Positions 25,686 to 34,909 of a stretch of 64,000 bases of DNA are shown piece after piece. How positions within the stretch are numbered: position 1 is the first letter of the stretch; each line of letters begins with the position of its first letter. The notes under the pieces are model-generated. The model searched no databases and was not told where the DNA came from. It was given only the letters and a program-made list of their open reading frames with translations. Source of the DNA: JANQPX01 sp965222015 (GTDB lineage: Bacteria; Pseudomonadota; Alphaproteobacteria; Geminicoccales; Geminicoccaceae); assembly GCA_965222015.1 (NCBI GenBank), contig CBDCTL010000023.1, positions 434,001-498,000 of the forward strand, in the 5' to 3' direction. A program made the position numbers and the translations under genes.

Positions 25686-26588
25686 TTGGAACTCTGGATC
25701 CCGATCACCCTCGCCGCCGCATTCTGCCAAAATCTGCGCTCCGCCCTGCAGAAACATCTGAAGGCGAGCCTCAGCACGTCGGGCGCCACCTTCTCCCGCT
25801 TCGCCTACGCCGCCCCGCTGGCCATTCTCTACGCGGCGATCCTGGCGACCGCAGGCGGCTTCCCCCTGCCGAGCCCGAACGCCACCTTTCTGGGCTACAT
25901 GGCGTTCGGCGGAGTCGGCCAGATCCTGGCGACGGCGCTTCTCGTCCACCTCTTCTCCTTTCGCAATTTCGCGGTCGGCACCACCTTCTCCAAGACCGAG
26001 ACCATCCAGACCGCCATCTTCGGTCTTTTGATCCTCGGCGATCGCCTGACGATGTCGGCGCTGGCCGCCATTCTCGTCAGCCTCCTCGGCGTATTCGCGA
26101 TTTCGACAGCGCGTGCACCGCGCGGGCTGAGCGGGCTGATCGGCAGCCTCACCGACCGCACGGCGATGATCGGCATCGCATCCGGCGCCTGTTTCGGGAT
26201 CTCGGCCGTCTCCTACCGCGCTGCCTCGCTCTCCCTCGGCGGCGACGGTTTCCTGATGCAGGCCGCCTTCACCCTCGCCGCCGTGACTACCTTCCAGACC
26301 GCGTTGATGGCGATCTACATGCGCTGGAAGGAGCCCGGCCAGGTCACGGCGGTGCTTCGCTCCTGGCGCGTCTCCTCGCTGGTCGGGCTCGCCGGCATGG
26401 TGGCGTCCGCCTGCTGGTTCACCGCCATGACCATCCAGAACGCCGCCTATGTCCGGGCGCTTGGCCAGGTCGAACTGATCTTCACCTTCGCTTTTTCTTA
26501 TCTCGTCTTCGGCGAGCGCAGCAACCGTCTGGAGCTGATCGGCATCACTCTGGTCACCGCCGGGATTCTGGTGCTGCTGCTCGGCTAA
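25686..26588 (+). CDS. EamA/DMT-family transporter
   Basis: About ten hydrophobic segments over 300 residues give the two-repeat EamA drug/metabolite transporter fold in the inner membrane. It starts at a TTG (25686): (M)ELWIPITLAAAFCQNLRSALQKHLK, a start pattern common in this subgroup. The second repeat ends YVRALGQVELIFTFAFSYLVFGERSNRLELIGITLVTAGI, a signature of EamA proteins. The frame is open upstream, but that part overlaps the acetyltransferase gene and is not hydrophobic. The substrate is unknown. Confidence 0.85.
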   Translation: MELWIPITLAAAFCQNLRSALQKHLKASLSTSGATFSRFAYAAPLAILYAAILATAGGFPLPSPNATFLGYMAFGGVGQILATALLVHLFSFRNFAVGTTFSKTETIQTAIFGLLILGDRLTMSALAAILVSLLGVFAISTARAPRGLSGLIGSLTDRTAMIGIASGACFGISAVSYRAASLSLGGDGFLMQAAFTLAAVTTFQTALMAIYMRWKEPGQVTAVLRSWRVSSLVGLAGMVASACWFTAMTIQNAAYVRALGQVELIFTFAFSYLVFGERSNRLELIGITLVTAGILVLLLG

Positions 26589-26854
26589 AGCCTGGAGACC
26601 ACCGCGAACGCCATGATCAGCATGGCGAGCGCCACGCCGCCGATGCAGACGAAGGCGAAGATGGCGAGCGCCTTGTTCATGAATTCGTTGAAGGCGTCGA
26701 AGCCCCAGCCGGTGTGATGACGCTCGATCACCTTTTCGCGCAGCACATAGACCGTGCGCACGTCCCTGCCGCCCATGGTGGGCAGGTCCTGGGGTTCGAG
26801 ATATTCGATCCTGGGGCCGATCTGTCGTCCGGCCGGCTCGATATCTGTAGCCAT
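26585..26854 (-). CDS. Small membrane protein (89 aa), unknown function
   Basis: An 89-residue protein with a soluble N-terminal part (MATDIEPAGRQIGPRIEYLEPQ) and one hydrophobic C-terminal segment of about 25 residues (ALAIFAFVCIGGVALAMLIMAFAVV). The ATG at 26854 is preceded by GGGAGGATCGAGGAG, a good ribosome binding site. I do not recognise a family. Its end overlaps the convergent transporter gene by 4 nt. Confidence 0.65.
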   Translation of the reverse strand: MATDIEPAGRQIGPRIEYLEPQDLPTMGGRDVRTVYVLREKVIERHHTGWGFDAFNEFMNKALAIFAFVCIGGVALAMLIMAFAVVSRL

Positions 26855-27162
26855 GCTCCTCGATCCTCCCAAACGGAATGCCGGTCCATCGTCACTTCCG
26901 GTGACGACGCCGACTTTCCGAAGCACGGAAAAAGCGGATCACGCCGACGCATCCAAGACCCGTCGGCTATCGCAGAGGCAATCTTTCCGAAATCGGAAGA
27001 ATTCACTCTCAATAAAATTGATACTCACCAACAATCCGGGCGAGGTCAAGGAAGAAAATCTTCATTCGAATCTCGAATACTTATCTTTGTTTCCATGGTT
27101 GAAAATCAACACAATGGTCAATGTCGAATTTTTTGCCACTTTATTGAACGTCGACGCCCGGC
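26855..27162. other. AT-richer intergenic region between the small membrane gene and pepN
   Basis: This 308-bp spacer is AT-rich from about 26990 to 27150. It is the downstream end of pepN and the promoter side of the 89-aa gene. No further gene or clear terminator was recognised. Confidence 0.4.
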
Positions 27163-29820
27163 TCAGCCCAGGCTCTTGGTGGCGACCTCGTAGCTGTTGC
27201 GCGACAGATCGGGCATGGCGAGGATGCGCTCCAGTTCCGCCGTCATCAGCGCCTGGCGATTCTGATCGTAGCGCCGCCAGCGGCCGAACACGCCGAGCAG
27301 GCGGGCGGCGATCTGCGGGTTCAGGCGATCCAGCTCCATGATCTGATCGGCGACGAAGCGGTAGCCCTCGCCGTCCTGGCGGTGAAAGCCGGTGAGATTG
27401 GCCATGGCGAACGCGCCGATCAGCGAGCGCACGCGGTTGGGATTGGTCATCTTGAAGGCGTGGTGAGCCTTCAGCCGCCTCACCTCGTCGAGCGAGTCGG
27501 CGCGCTGCGGCATGGCCTGAAGCGTGAACCACTTGTCGATGACCAGAGGTTCGGCCTGCCAGCGATCGTAAAAGCCCTCCAGCGCGTCTCCGCGCGCGGG
27601 ATGGTCGCTGTCGGCGAGCAGGGCTAGCGCCGCCAGCACGTCGGTCATGTTGTCCGCCTGCTCGAACTGTGCCTGACAGAGCGCCCTGCCCTCCTCATGG
27701 TCGGCGGCCATGAGGTAGCCGAGCGCGAGGTTGCGGAGCGAGCGCCGACCCATGGACGGGCCGTCGAAGCGATAGGGCTCGTTGGTGCCGAGACGGCGGT
27801 AGAGATCGAGCCAGCGATCGGAGAGCTCCCGCCCCAAGGCGGCGCGCAGCGCGCGGCGGGCGGCATGGATGCCGTCGACGTCGATCACCTCCATCTGCTG
27901 CGCGACATAGGTCTCCGCCGGCAGGATCAGTGCCAATGCCTGGAAGGCATGGTCAAGGCTGTCGTCCCCCAAGATCGCCTCGAACGCCTCCCGAAGCCCA
28001 AGGTCCAGTTCACGCTCGACCCCGCGGATCATCAGGGAGGTGGCGTAGGTCTGGCCGGCATCCCAGCGCACGAAGCTGTCGCTGTCATGGGCCATGAGGA
28101 AGCGCAGCCTTTCCGAACAGGGCTCGTCATCGACGATCGCCGGGGCGGAAAACCCGCGCGGCCACGAAGGGACCGGCTTTTCGGCGACGCCGGCGAAGGT
28201 GAAGCTGGTCTCGGCTTCGGCGAGTTCGAGGATGCGGGTGGTCGGGCCAGGCTCCGCCTCGCCGGCCAGCGTTACCGGCAGGTCGCGGCCGTCCCGGTCC
28301 AGCAGACCGAGCGCCAGCGGGATGTGCTGCGGCGCCTTGTCCGCCTGCATCGGCGTCGGCGGCGTCGACTGCCGGACGGTCAGGCGATAGCGGCCGCTGG
28401 CCTCGTCGAAGTCGTCCTCGACGCTGATGCGCGGCGTGCCCGCCTGGCTGTACCAGCGCCGAAAGCCGGAGAGATCCCGACCGGACGCCGCTTCCATGCA
28501 GGCGACGAAGTCCTCGCAGGTGACCGCCTGGCCGTCATGGCGCTCGACATAGATCCGCATGCCGCGCTGAAAGGCCTCTTCGCCGATCAGCGTGTGGATC
28601 ATGCGGACGACTTCGGCGCCCTTCTCGTAGATGGTGGTGGTATAAAAATTATTGATCTCGACATAGCTTTCCGGGCGCACCGGATGGGCGAGCGGGCCGC
28701 TGTCCTCGATGAACTGATGGGCTCTGAGCCCTTTCACGTCCTCGATCCGCTTGACCGCACGGCTGTGCGTGTCCGCCGTGAATTCCTGGTCGCGAAAGAC
28801 CGTCAGGCCCTCCTTCAGGGACAGCTGGAACCAGTCCCGGCAGGTGATGCGGTTGCCGGTCCAGTTGTGGAAATATTCATGCGCGATCACCCGCTCGATG
28901 CCGAGATAGTCGGCGTCGGTGGCGGTTTCCGGCCTGGCGAGGACGTATTTGGTGTTGAAGACATTGAGGCCCTTGTTCTCCATCGCGCCCATGTTGAAGT
29001 CGGAGATGGCGGCGATCATGAACTGATCGAGATCGTATTCGAGACCGAAGCGCTCCTCGTCCCAGCGCATCGACAGCTTCAGGCTTTCCATCGCATGGCT
29101 GCATTTGTCGATCTGCGCGGGCTCGGCGTAGATCTGGAGGGCAACGTCCCTCCCCGACTTGGTCACGAACCGGTCCTCCAGCACGGAAAGATCGCCGGCG
29201 ACCAGGGCGAACAGATAGGCGGGCTTGGGAAAGGGATCCTCCCAGACCGCGTAATGCCGCCCGCCCGGACGCTCGCCCGCGTCCACCTTGTTGCCGTTGG
29301 CGAGCAGCACGGGATAAGCGGCCCGATCCGCCTCGATCCGGGTGCGGTAGCGCGCCATCACGTCGGGACGGTCGAGAAAATAGGTGATCTTCCGGAAGCC
29401 CTCGGCCTCGCATTGGGTACAAAAAATATGGTTGGAGACGTAGAGGCCTTCCAGCGCCGTGTTCTTCTCCGGCTGGATGCGGGTGATGATCTCGAGGGTG
29501 AAGCGCTCCGGCACCTCGTGGATGATCAGGCTCTCGTCGTCCACGGTGTAGCGCGGCTCCGGCAGGCGCTGGCCGTTCAGGCAGATCGCGAGAAGGGTCA
29601 GATCCCCGCCATCCAGCACCAACGGGATGGCGCCGCCGTCGGGTCGACGATCGGCGTCCGGGTTCCTGCGGATGGAGAGCCTCGCTTCGACCTCGGTGTT
29701 CGCCTCGCCGAGCTGAAAGTCCAAAAAGACCGTGTCGATCAGATAGTCGGGCGGGCGATAGTCCGAGAGCAGCTTCGGCTCGGGTCGCTCGACGGCAGCG
29801 CTGGCGGCGGACTCGCCCAT
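27163..29820 (-). CDS. pepN: Aminopeptidase N (M1 family)
   Basis: PepN is a cytosolic zinc metallopeptidase that removes N-terminal residues during peptide turnover. The 885 residues show the exopeptidase motif GAMENKGLNVFNTKYV (about residue 270) and the zinc site HEYFHNWTGNRI with the downstream glutamate in LKEGLTVFRDQEF. A catalytic tyrosine region (NNFYTTTIYEKGAEVVRM) and the long C-terminal helical domain ending NRQALMTAELERI follow. I chose the ATG at 29820 because GAGAGG lies 7 nt upstream; a TTG 6 nt earlier is an alternative. It follows the prs operon at 103 bp on the same strand. Confidence 0.95.
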   Translation of the reverse strand: MGESAASAAVERPEPKLLSDYRPPDYLIDTVFLDFQLGEANTEVEARLSIRRNPDADRRPDGGAIPLVLDGGDLTLLAICLNGQRLPEPRYTVDDESLIIHEVPERFTLEIITRIQPEKNTALEGLYVSNHIFCTQCEAEGFRKITYFLDRPDVMARYRTRIEADRAAYPVLLANGNKVDAGERPGGRHYAVWEDPFPKPAYLFALVAGDLSVLEDRFVTKSGRDVALQIYAEPAQIDKCSHAMESLKLSMRWDEERFGLEYDLDQFMIAAISDFNMGAMENKGLNVFNTKYVLARPETATDADYLGIERVIAHEYFHNWTGNRITCRDWFQLSLKEGLTVFRDQEFTADTHSRAVKRIEDVKGLRAHQFIEDSGPLAHPVRPESYVEINNFYTTTIYEKGAEVVRMIHTLIGEEAFQRGMRIYVERHDGQAVTCEDFVACMEAASGRDLSGFRRWYSQAGTPRISVEDDFDEASGRYRLTVRQSTPPTPMQADKAPQHIPLALGLLDRDGRDLPVTLAGEAEPGPTTRILELAEAETSFTFAGVAEKPVPSWPRGFSAPAIVDDEPCSERLRFLMAHDSDSFVRWDAGQTYATSLMIRGVERELDLGLREAFEAILGDDSLDHAFQALALILPAETYVAQQMEVIDVDGIHAARRALRAALGRELSDRWLDLYRRLGTNEPYRFDGPSMGRRSLRNLALGYLMAADHEEGRALCQAQFEQADNMTDVLAALALLADSDHPARGDALEGFYDRWQAEPLVIDKWFTLQAMPQRADSLDEVRRLKAHHAFKMTNPNRVRSLIGAFAMANLTGFHRQDGEGYRFVADQIMELDRLNPQIAARLLGVFGRWRRYDQNRQALMTAELERILAMPDLSRNSYEVATKSLG

Positions 29821-29923
29821 GATCAAACCTCTCGTCGCTTGCGGATCACGAGGCGCAATCTGGCGAAGAGGCGAGCCTGCGGCAAGACCCGAGGGTCCGA
29901 TTCCGTCATCGCGGCACCGCCCC

Positions 29924-31000
29924 TCAGGGCAAACTCCGCGCGATCACCGGACCGATGCGGTTGGCGATCGGAACCGGCAGGTTTCGCCAGGCGCGCACGG
30001 CGAGATGAAAGCGCGGGTTGTCGGGACTGACGTCGGGCAGCGCGTCTTTGGCACCGAGATAGTACCAGTGCAGCGGCTTCGGCTCGGCTCCCCACTGGGC
30101 CTTGAAACGATAGGTCGGACCGTCAGGCGTGCAGCGGCCGAAATCGAAGACCTGGTAGCCCTCCTCGATCGCCGTGCGCAGCGCTTCCCAATAGAGCATC
30201 ATGTTCACGGAGAGCGGGTTGAAGCAGCGTTTCGACGAGGCCCAGACCATCTCGATCGACGATCCGAAGCCGACCATCAGGCCAACCGCGGCGGCGTGGC
30301 CGTCCAGCCAGACGATCGCGAGCCAGGCCCGCTCGCCGAAGGCCTTGACCGTCTCGCGAAACAGCGACTTCGGAAAGACCGGCGTGCCGAGATCGCGCAT
30401 GTTCTCCGAAAAAACGCTGTAGAATGCGTCGATGTCGCGCGCGACGACATTTCGTCCGCTGATCAGCTGCGCGCGCCCGCCGGCCTTGGCGGGGCGGCGG
30501 ATCTGGCTTCTGAGCTTCGCCCTGAAGCCTTCGAACAGCGTCTCCGGATCGCCGGGCAACGGGAGCTTCATCGCGACCTTGTGGCTGCGGCAGGCGAGGT
30601 CGCCTGCGATCCTCAACGGTGCCCGGTGGCGAAGCTCGACATAACGGCGCCCGCCTTCCTGCATGATGCCATGGGCGTGGCCGAGGAGAGCCCCTGCACT
30701 CTCGTCGTCATCCGCGAGGATGCCGCCGCCGTTCAGGAACGGCACCGAGATCAACGATCTGCCGAACAGCCGGCTGTTGATCTCGAACAGCGGCAGGATG
30801 CCGGTGACCCGGGCACGGCGCCGCGCGATCAGATAGCGCGGCGCGTGCCGCAGCGCCCGCCAGATGACGTTTCGCCAGGCATAGGCGTGAAAATGTCCGT
30901 CCGCACCATGGTCGAGCGCATAGCGGGTCCAGACCTGCTCGTCCCAGTCGCCGGCGATGGTCACGGCGACGGGCGGCGTGTCCTCCGCGGCCGCGCTCAT
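29924..31000 (-). CDS. FemAB-family XrtA/PEP-CTERM-associated protein
   Basis: This 358-residue acyltransferase of the GNAT-like FemAB fold is the last gene of the prs operon. Blocks recalled from the exosortase-associated FemAB family (TIGR03019) are ISVPFLNGGGILADD, GRRYVELRHRAPL, CRSHKVAMKLPLPGDPETLFEGFRAKLRSQIRRPAKAGG, SENMRDLGTPVFPKSLFRE and FDFGRCTPDGPTYRFKAQWGAEPKPLHW. FemAB enzymes transfer aminoacyl groups from tRNA to glycan precursors. A role in decorating the exopolysaccharide is inferred from the neighbours. It overlaps the upstream glycosyltransferase by 4 nt. Confidence 0.85.
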   Translation of the reverse strand: MSAAAEDTPPVAVTIAGDWDEQVWTRYALDHGADGHFHAYAWRNVIWRALRHAPRYLIARRRARVTGILPLFEINSRLFGRSLISVPFLNGGGILADDDESAGALLGHAHGIMQEGGRRYVELRHRAPLRIAGDLACRSHKVAMKLPLPGDPETLFEGFRAKLRSQIRRPAKAGGRAQLISGRNVVARDIDAFYSVFSENMRDLGTPVFPKSLFRETVKAFGERAWLAIVWLDGHAAAVGLMVGFGSSIEMVWASSKRCFNPLSVNMMLYWEALRTAIEEGYQVFDFGRCTPDGPTYRFKAQWGAEPKPLHWYYLGAKDALPDVSPDNPRFHLAVRAWRNLPVPIANRIGPVIARSLP

Positions 31001-31860
31001 CGGCCGATCCCGCTTTCGAGGCCCGATAGGACGAGGCCGCCCTCCCCGCCCGCGGCGCGCGACCTGCCGATTCGGCGATAGAGGCGGTCAGCGCTCATCG
31101 CATAGCCGTGCTTCTTGAAGAAATAGGCGAGCCCGATCAGGTGGCGCCAGGTGAAGGCCAGGCCTTTGAGCGACCGCGAGCGTTCCTTGGCGTCATGCAC
31201 CACTTCGAGATCCGGCCGCAGGACCACGCGCCGGCCGCGCAGCCAGGCGCGCAGGCAGAAATCCACGTCCTCCGGCGCGTAGAAGATGCGCTCGTCCAGA
31301 GGACCGACCAGTTCGATCAGCTCGCGGCGCATCAGCCAGAAGGCCGAGATCGCGTAGTCCACGGCCCTGCTGGACGGCGAACTGCAGAGGCTTCGTCGCT
31401 CGATCGCCCGCAGCCTCAACAAGCGTTCCAGCTTGCGCGGAATGGTCGGAAAGACGTCCGTCGACATCTGCCGCCGCCCGTCCGGAAAGATCAGGGCGGG
31501 TGCGACGATGCCGATCGACGGATCGGCTTCGAGCTGCTCCAGCAGCGGCGCCAGCACCGGCTTTCGAAAATTGATGTCGCTGTCCAGCACCAGCAGATGG
31601 TCGCCCCGCGCCTTGGCGAAGGCGAGATTGCGGGGTGCGGTCGTGCCGCGATTGACCGGCAGCCGTGTAACGTCCACGAGATCGGGAAAGGCCTTCTCCA
31701 GACGATCGAGCACGCCCGGGGTTTCGTCGGTCGAGCCGTTGTCGACCACCAGGACCTGGTCCCGCCCCGCCTCCAGCTCCTCGACCTCGATCAGCGAGCG
31801 CACGCAGCGGTCGAGGTCGTTCGCGGCGTTGAAGCTCAAGATGACGGCGGAAATCGACAT
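30997..31860 (-). CDS. Glycosyltransferase family 2
   Basis: A 287-residue GT-A glycosyltransferase. It shows AVILSFNAANDLDRCVRSL, the nucleotide-binding VVDNGSTDETPGVLD, the DXD-type LVLDSDINFRKP and the late block GPLDERIFYAPEDVDFCLRAWLRGRRVVL. It would add a sugar to the lipid-linked exopolysaccharide unit on the cytoplasmic face. It lies 4 nt after the GT4 gene and overlaps the FemAB gene by 4 nt. Acceptor and donor are unknown. Confidence 0.88.
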   Translation of the reverse strand: MSISAVILSFNAANDLDRCVRSLIEVEELEAGRDQVLVVDNGSTDETPGVLDRLEKAFPDLVDVTRLPVNRGTTAPRNLAFAKARGDHLLVLDSDINFRKPVLAPLLEQLEADPSIGIVAPALIFPDGRRQMSTDVFPTIPRKLERLLRLRAIERRSLCSSPSSRAVDYAISAFWLMRRELIELVGPLDERIFYAPEDVDFCLRAWLRGRRVVLRPDLEVVHDAKERSRSLKGLAFTWRHLIGLAYFFKKHGYAMSADRLYRRIGRSRAAGGEGGLVLSGLESGIGR

Positions 31861-31864
31861 GACG

Positions 31865-32983
31865 CTACCTCTCGAGCACGCTTGCGAAGAGATGGTGATA
31901 CCGTTCCAGCATGGTCCGGCGATCGAAGCGTTCCGTCGCGCGGCGGCGGTTCTGGTCGCCGACCGTCTTTCTGAGTTCCGGCTGATCGATCAGCCGTTCG
32001 AGCTGAGCACGCAGCAGGTTCTCGGCTTTGGGCGGGGCGATGAAGGGCTTGTTGGCCGCCGACAGCATGCTGCGCACGTCGCCGACGTCGGTGGCCACGA
32101 TCGGCAGGCCGGCTGCCATCGCCTCGATCACGCAATAGGGCATCTGCTCGGTGTCGGAGGTCAGTGCGAACAGATCGAGCTGGGCGAGAATGCTTTCGGG
32201 CGCCGCGACGTCGCCGGTGAACAGAACGTCCTCGGCGATGCCGAGCTCCGCGACGAGACGCTCCAGCGTCGGGCGCTCGCCGCCGTCGCCGACGATCGCC
32301 AGGCGAACCGGCCGGCCCGGCTTGACCTCGGCGAACAGCCGAAGCAGTCGTGAAAAATTCTTCTCGGGCCGAAGGGCGCCGAGCGCGCCGATCAGGATTT
32401 CGTCGTCGCTCGTCCTGAGCTTCGGGACGTCTCCGGCCTCTCTCCTGGTGAAGCGGTCGCAGTCGATGCCGTTCGGAATGTAGCGAAGCCGGGTCGAGCG
32501 AAAGCGCCAGATCGAGCGGGCGACGCTCAAGAGCGTCTTCGAGGGCACGACGATCGTGCTGTTGCCGGAAAGGGCGATGCGGCGCGCCCAGATCCGGCGC
32601 GGCAGCTGGCGGCCGGATGCCTCGTCCGCCCCGAAGCCGTCCTCGAAATGGAGATGCGGGCAGATCGGCGCGATGCGATTGGCGAGTGCGGCTTCGATAG
32701 CGCCCCAATTGTAGGTCAAAAGCGCCGCCGGTCGCCGTTCCGTCATCAACCGGCGAAACATCTTCAGATTGTTCAGATCCGGCCTGCCGCTTTGCCGGCA
32801 GCCGACAGAGAGCAGGGCGTGACGGACATGGCCCTGGAGGTCGCTGGCTGCGCCGAAGTCGCGATCGAGGGAGAGAAAAATATGCCGCTTGTCGGCGAGG
32901 ATGGTGTTGGCGAGCTCGATCGTCCGCTTTTGCGCACCGCCGGTCGCGAAGCTCGGAAAAACGTGTAAAAGCGTCTCGGTCAC
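31865..32983 (-). CDS. Glycosyltransferase family 4
   Basis: A 372-residue GT-B glycosyltransferase. The N-terminal acceptor domain begins LLHVFPSFATGGAQKRTIELAN. The donor domain has IPNGIDCDRF, IGALGALRPEKNFSRLLRLF, VRLAIVGDGGERPTLERLV and the E-x7-E type EQMPYCVIEAMAAGLPIVATDVGDVR. It acts in the prs-associated exopolysaccharide operon. It overlaps the amidotransferase gene by 4 nt. Nothing in it shows the sugar used. Confidence 0.88.
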   Translation of the reverse strand: MTETLLHVFPSFATGGAQKRTIELANTILADKRHIFLSLDRDFGAASDLQGHVRHALLSVGCRQSGRPDLNNLKMFRRLMTERRPAALLTYNWGAIEAALANRIAPICPHLHFEDGFGADEASGRQLPRRIWARRIALSGNSTIVVPSKTLLSVARSIWRFRSTRLRYIPNGIDCDRFTRREAGDVPKLRTSDDEILIGALGALRPEKNFSRLLRLFAEVKPGRPVRLAIVGDGGERPTLERLVAELGIAEDVLFTGDVAAPESILAQLDLFALTSDTEQMPYCVIEAMAAGLPIVATDVGDVRSMLSAANKPFIAPPKAENLLRAQLERLIDQPELRKTVGDQNRRRATERFDRRTMLERYHHLFASVLER

Positions 32984-34887
32984 GATGCCGCCTCCAGCGT
33001 TCGGGACGACGATGCAGTCTGCGCGCCGTGCTGCAGAAAGGCGTCCAGCATCAGCACGAACCAGAGTTCGGTGCTGCGATCGGCGCGGCGCTGTCGATGG
33101 TCCTCGATGGCGGCAGCGACCGTATCGAGATCCACATGCTCGGCGAGCGGTCCCGATCGGTCCGCCGCCACCGCCCGAAGCTGCGGCTGGAGCGGGCCGT
33201 TCAGCCAGGCGTCGATCGGCAGATGGAAACCCTGCTTCGGCCGATCCAACACCGCGTCCGGAAGCCGGCGGCGAAGGGCACGGCGAAACAGGCTCTTGCC
33301 CTGCCCCTTCTGCAGCTTGGCGTGGTTCGGAAGGCCCGCGACATAGGCGACGAAGTCGGTATCGAGGAGCGGCACGCGCACTTCGAGGCCGTGCGCCATG
33401 GACATCCGGTCCACCTTCACCAGGATGTCGTCGGCGAGCCAGCTTCGGAAATCCATGGCGAGGACGCGGGATAGCGGGTCGAGCCCGGCCGTGCGACCGG
33501 CATGGGGTTCGAAGCTGGCGCGGAGCGGTTCCCGCGGCTGCGACTCAGGCCTGAGCAGGCGACGCGCATGAGCTTCGGGAATGCGCGCCATCGAGTGGAT
33601 ATAGGCCTCCAGCCAGTCGCTGCCGACATTGGCGAGCAGCGTGCCGGCGCGAAGAGTCTGCGGCAGCCAGGGCGACCTCGGCCAGGCGCGGCCTAGCGGG
33701 CCGACCAGGCGGCGACCGACCGGGCCGGGCAGGCGCCGCCGGATTCGTTCCTCCATCACGTCGAAACGGGTCCGCCGGTAGCCCGCGAAATTCTCGTCCC
33801 CGCCATCGCCCGACAGCGCCACGGTGACATGGCGCCGTGCGGCTTTCGAGACCAGCCAGGTGGGAGCGGCCGAGCTGTCGGCGAAGGGCTGATCGAGATG
33901 CCAGGCGAGCTTCGGCAAAAGCTCGGTGATCGAGACGTCGGCGGTCTCCTCATGCAGCCGAACGCCGTCGATCGCGGCGGCCGTCTCCCTGGCGGCAGCG
34001 CGCTCGTCCATGCCGGGTGCCGCGACGCCGACGGTCACCGCATCGATGCCGCCGTCGCCGATCTCGCCCATCGCCCTGACCACGGCGGCGGAATCGATGC
34101 CGCCGGAAAGAAAAGCGCCGAGCGGCACTTCGCTCATGAGATGGCGGGCGACGGATTCGCGGAAACGATGCCAGAGGCGGGCAGGATCGGCGGGCTCCAG
34201 GCCGGGCGCGAAGATGAGATCGAAATATCGCCGGAAGCTAAGATACCCGTCCCGCCAGGTGGCGACATGCCCGGGCGGCAGGCTCTGCACCCGCTCGAAC
34301 ACGGTTTCGGGCGAAAGCGTGAAACCGAGCGTGGCGGTCTGCAGGAGCCCACGCCGGGAGAGCTCCCAGGGCCCCGGCAACGCGCCGACGATCGCCTTGA
34401 TCTCGGAGCCGAACACCAGCGCGTCCCGGGTGGTCGCGTGGTAGAGCGGCTTGATCCCGAACGGGTCGCGCGCGAGATGCAGCGTGCGGTCGCGCCGATC
34501 ATGGAGCGCGAAGGCGAACATGCCGCGAAGCCGCTCCAGCACGCCGTCCAGGCCGAAGGCGAGATAGCCGTGGACGATCACCTCGCCGTCGCTTCGCGTT
34601 TTCGGTCTTGCCCCCCTGGCTTCGAGCTCGGCGCGCAGCTCCAGGTGATTGTAGATCTCGCCGTTGAAGATCAGGGAAACGGCACCGTCCGCATCCTCGA
34701 GCGGGTTGTCACCGCCTTCGACGTCGATGATCGAGAGCCGCCGATGGCCGAGACCGAAGCCCTGATCGATCTTGAAAGTTTCGGCATCGGGCCCGCGATG
34801 GGCGAGCAGGCCGGTCATGCGCGCGAGTGTCGCCGCGTCGAGAAACGGCCGCCCCGGCTTCGGCGCGAAACCCGCGATGCCGCACAT
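32980..34887 (-). CDS. Asparagine-synthase-like amidotransferase, XrtA/PEP-CTERM-associated
   Basis: This 635-residue protein has the class II glutaminase domain starting MCGIAGFAP, with Cys2 as nucleophile, and RRLSIIDVEGGDNPLEDADGAVSLIFNGEIYNH. The synthetase domain follows, with the ATP pyrophosphatase loop LSGGIDSAAV and ALSGDGGDENFAGYRR. Its best-fitting family is the amidotransferase found beside exosortase loci (TIGR03108, recalled from memory). It probably amidates or aminates a component of the exopolysaccharide rather than making asparagine. The genomic neighbours, not the catalytic residues, are the reason for that call. Confidence 0.85.
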   Translation of the reverse strand: MCGIAGFAPKPGRPFLDAATLARMTGLLAHRGPDAETFKIDQGFGLGHRRLSIIDVEGGDNPLEDADGAVSLIFNGEIYNHLELRAELEARGARPKTRSDGEVIVHGYLAFGLDGVLERLRGMFAFALHDRRDRTLHLARDPFGIKPLYHATTRDALVFGSEIKAIVGALPGPWELSRRGLLQTATLGFTLSPETVFERVQSLPPGHVATWRDGYLSFRRYFDLIFAPGLEPADPARLWHRFRESVARHLMSEVPLGAFLSGGIDSAAVVRAMGEIGDGGIDAVTVGVAAPGMDERAAARETAAAIDGVRLHEETADVSITELLPKLAWHLDQPFADSSAAPTWLVSKAARRHVTVALSGDGGDENFAGYRRTRFDVMEERIRRRLPGPVGRRLVGPLGRAWPRSPWLPQTLRAGTLLANVGSDWLEAYIHSMARIPEAHARRLLRPESQPREPLRASFEPHAGRTAGLDPLSRVLAMDFRSWLADDILVKVDRMSMAHGLEVRVPLLDTDFVAYVAGLPNHAKLQKGQGKSLFRRALRRRLPDAVLDRPKQGFHLPIDAWLNGPLQPQLRAVAADRSGPLAEHVDLDTVAAAIEDHRQRRADRSTELWFVLMLDAFLQHGAQTASSSRTLEAAS

Positions 34888-34909
34888 CGGCGAGCCCTCC
34901 GATCCGGGC

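Noticed and set aside
27697..30030. Plus-strand open frame of 777 codons opposite pepN
   Set aside because: It is antisense to an unmistakable aminopeptidase N; the long frame is a by-product of high GC.
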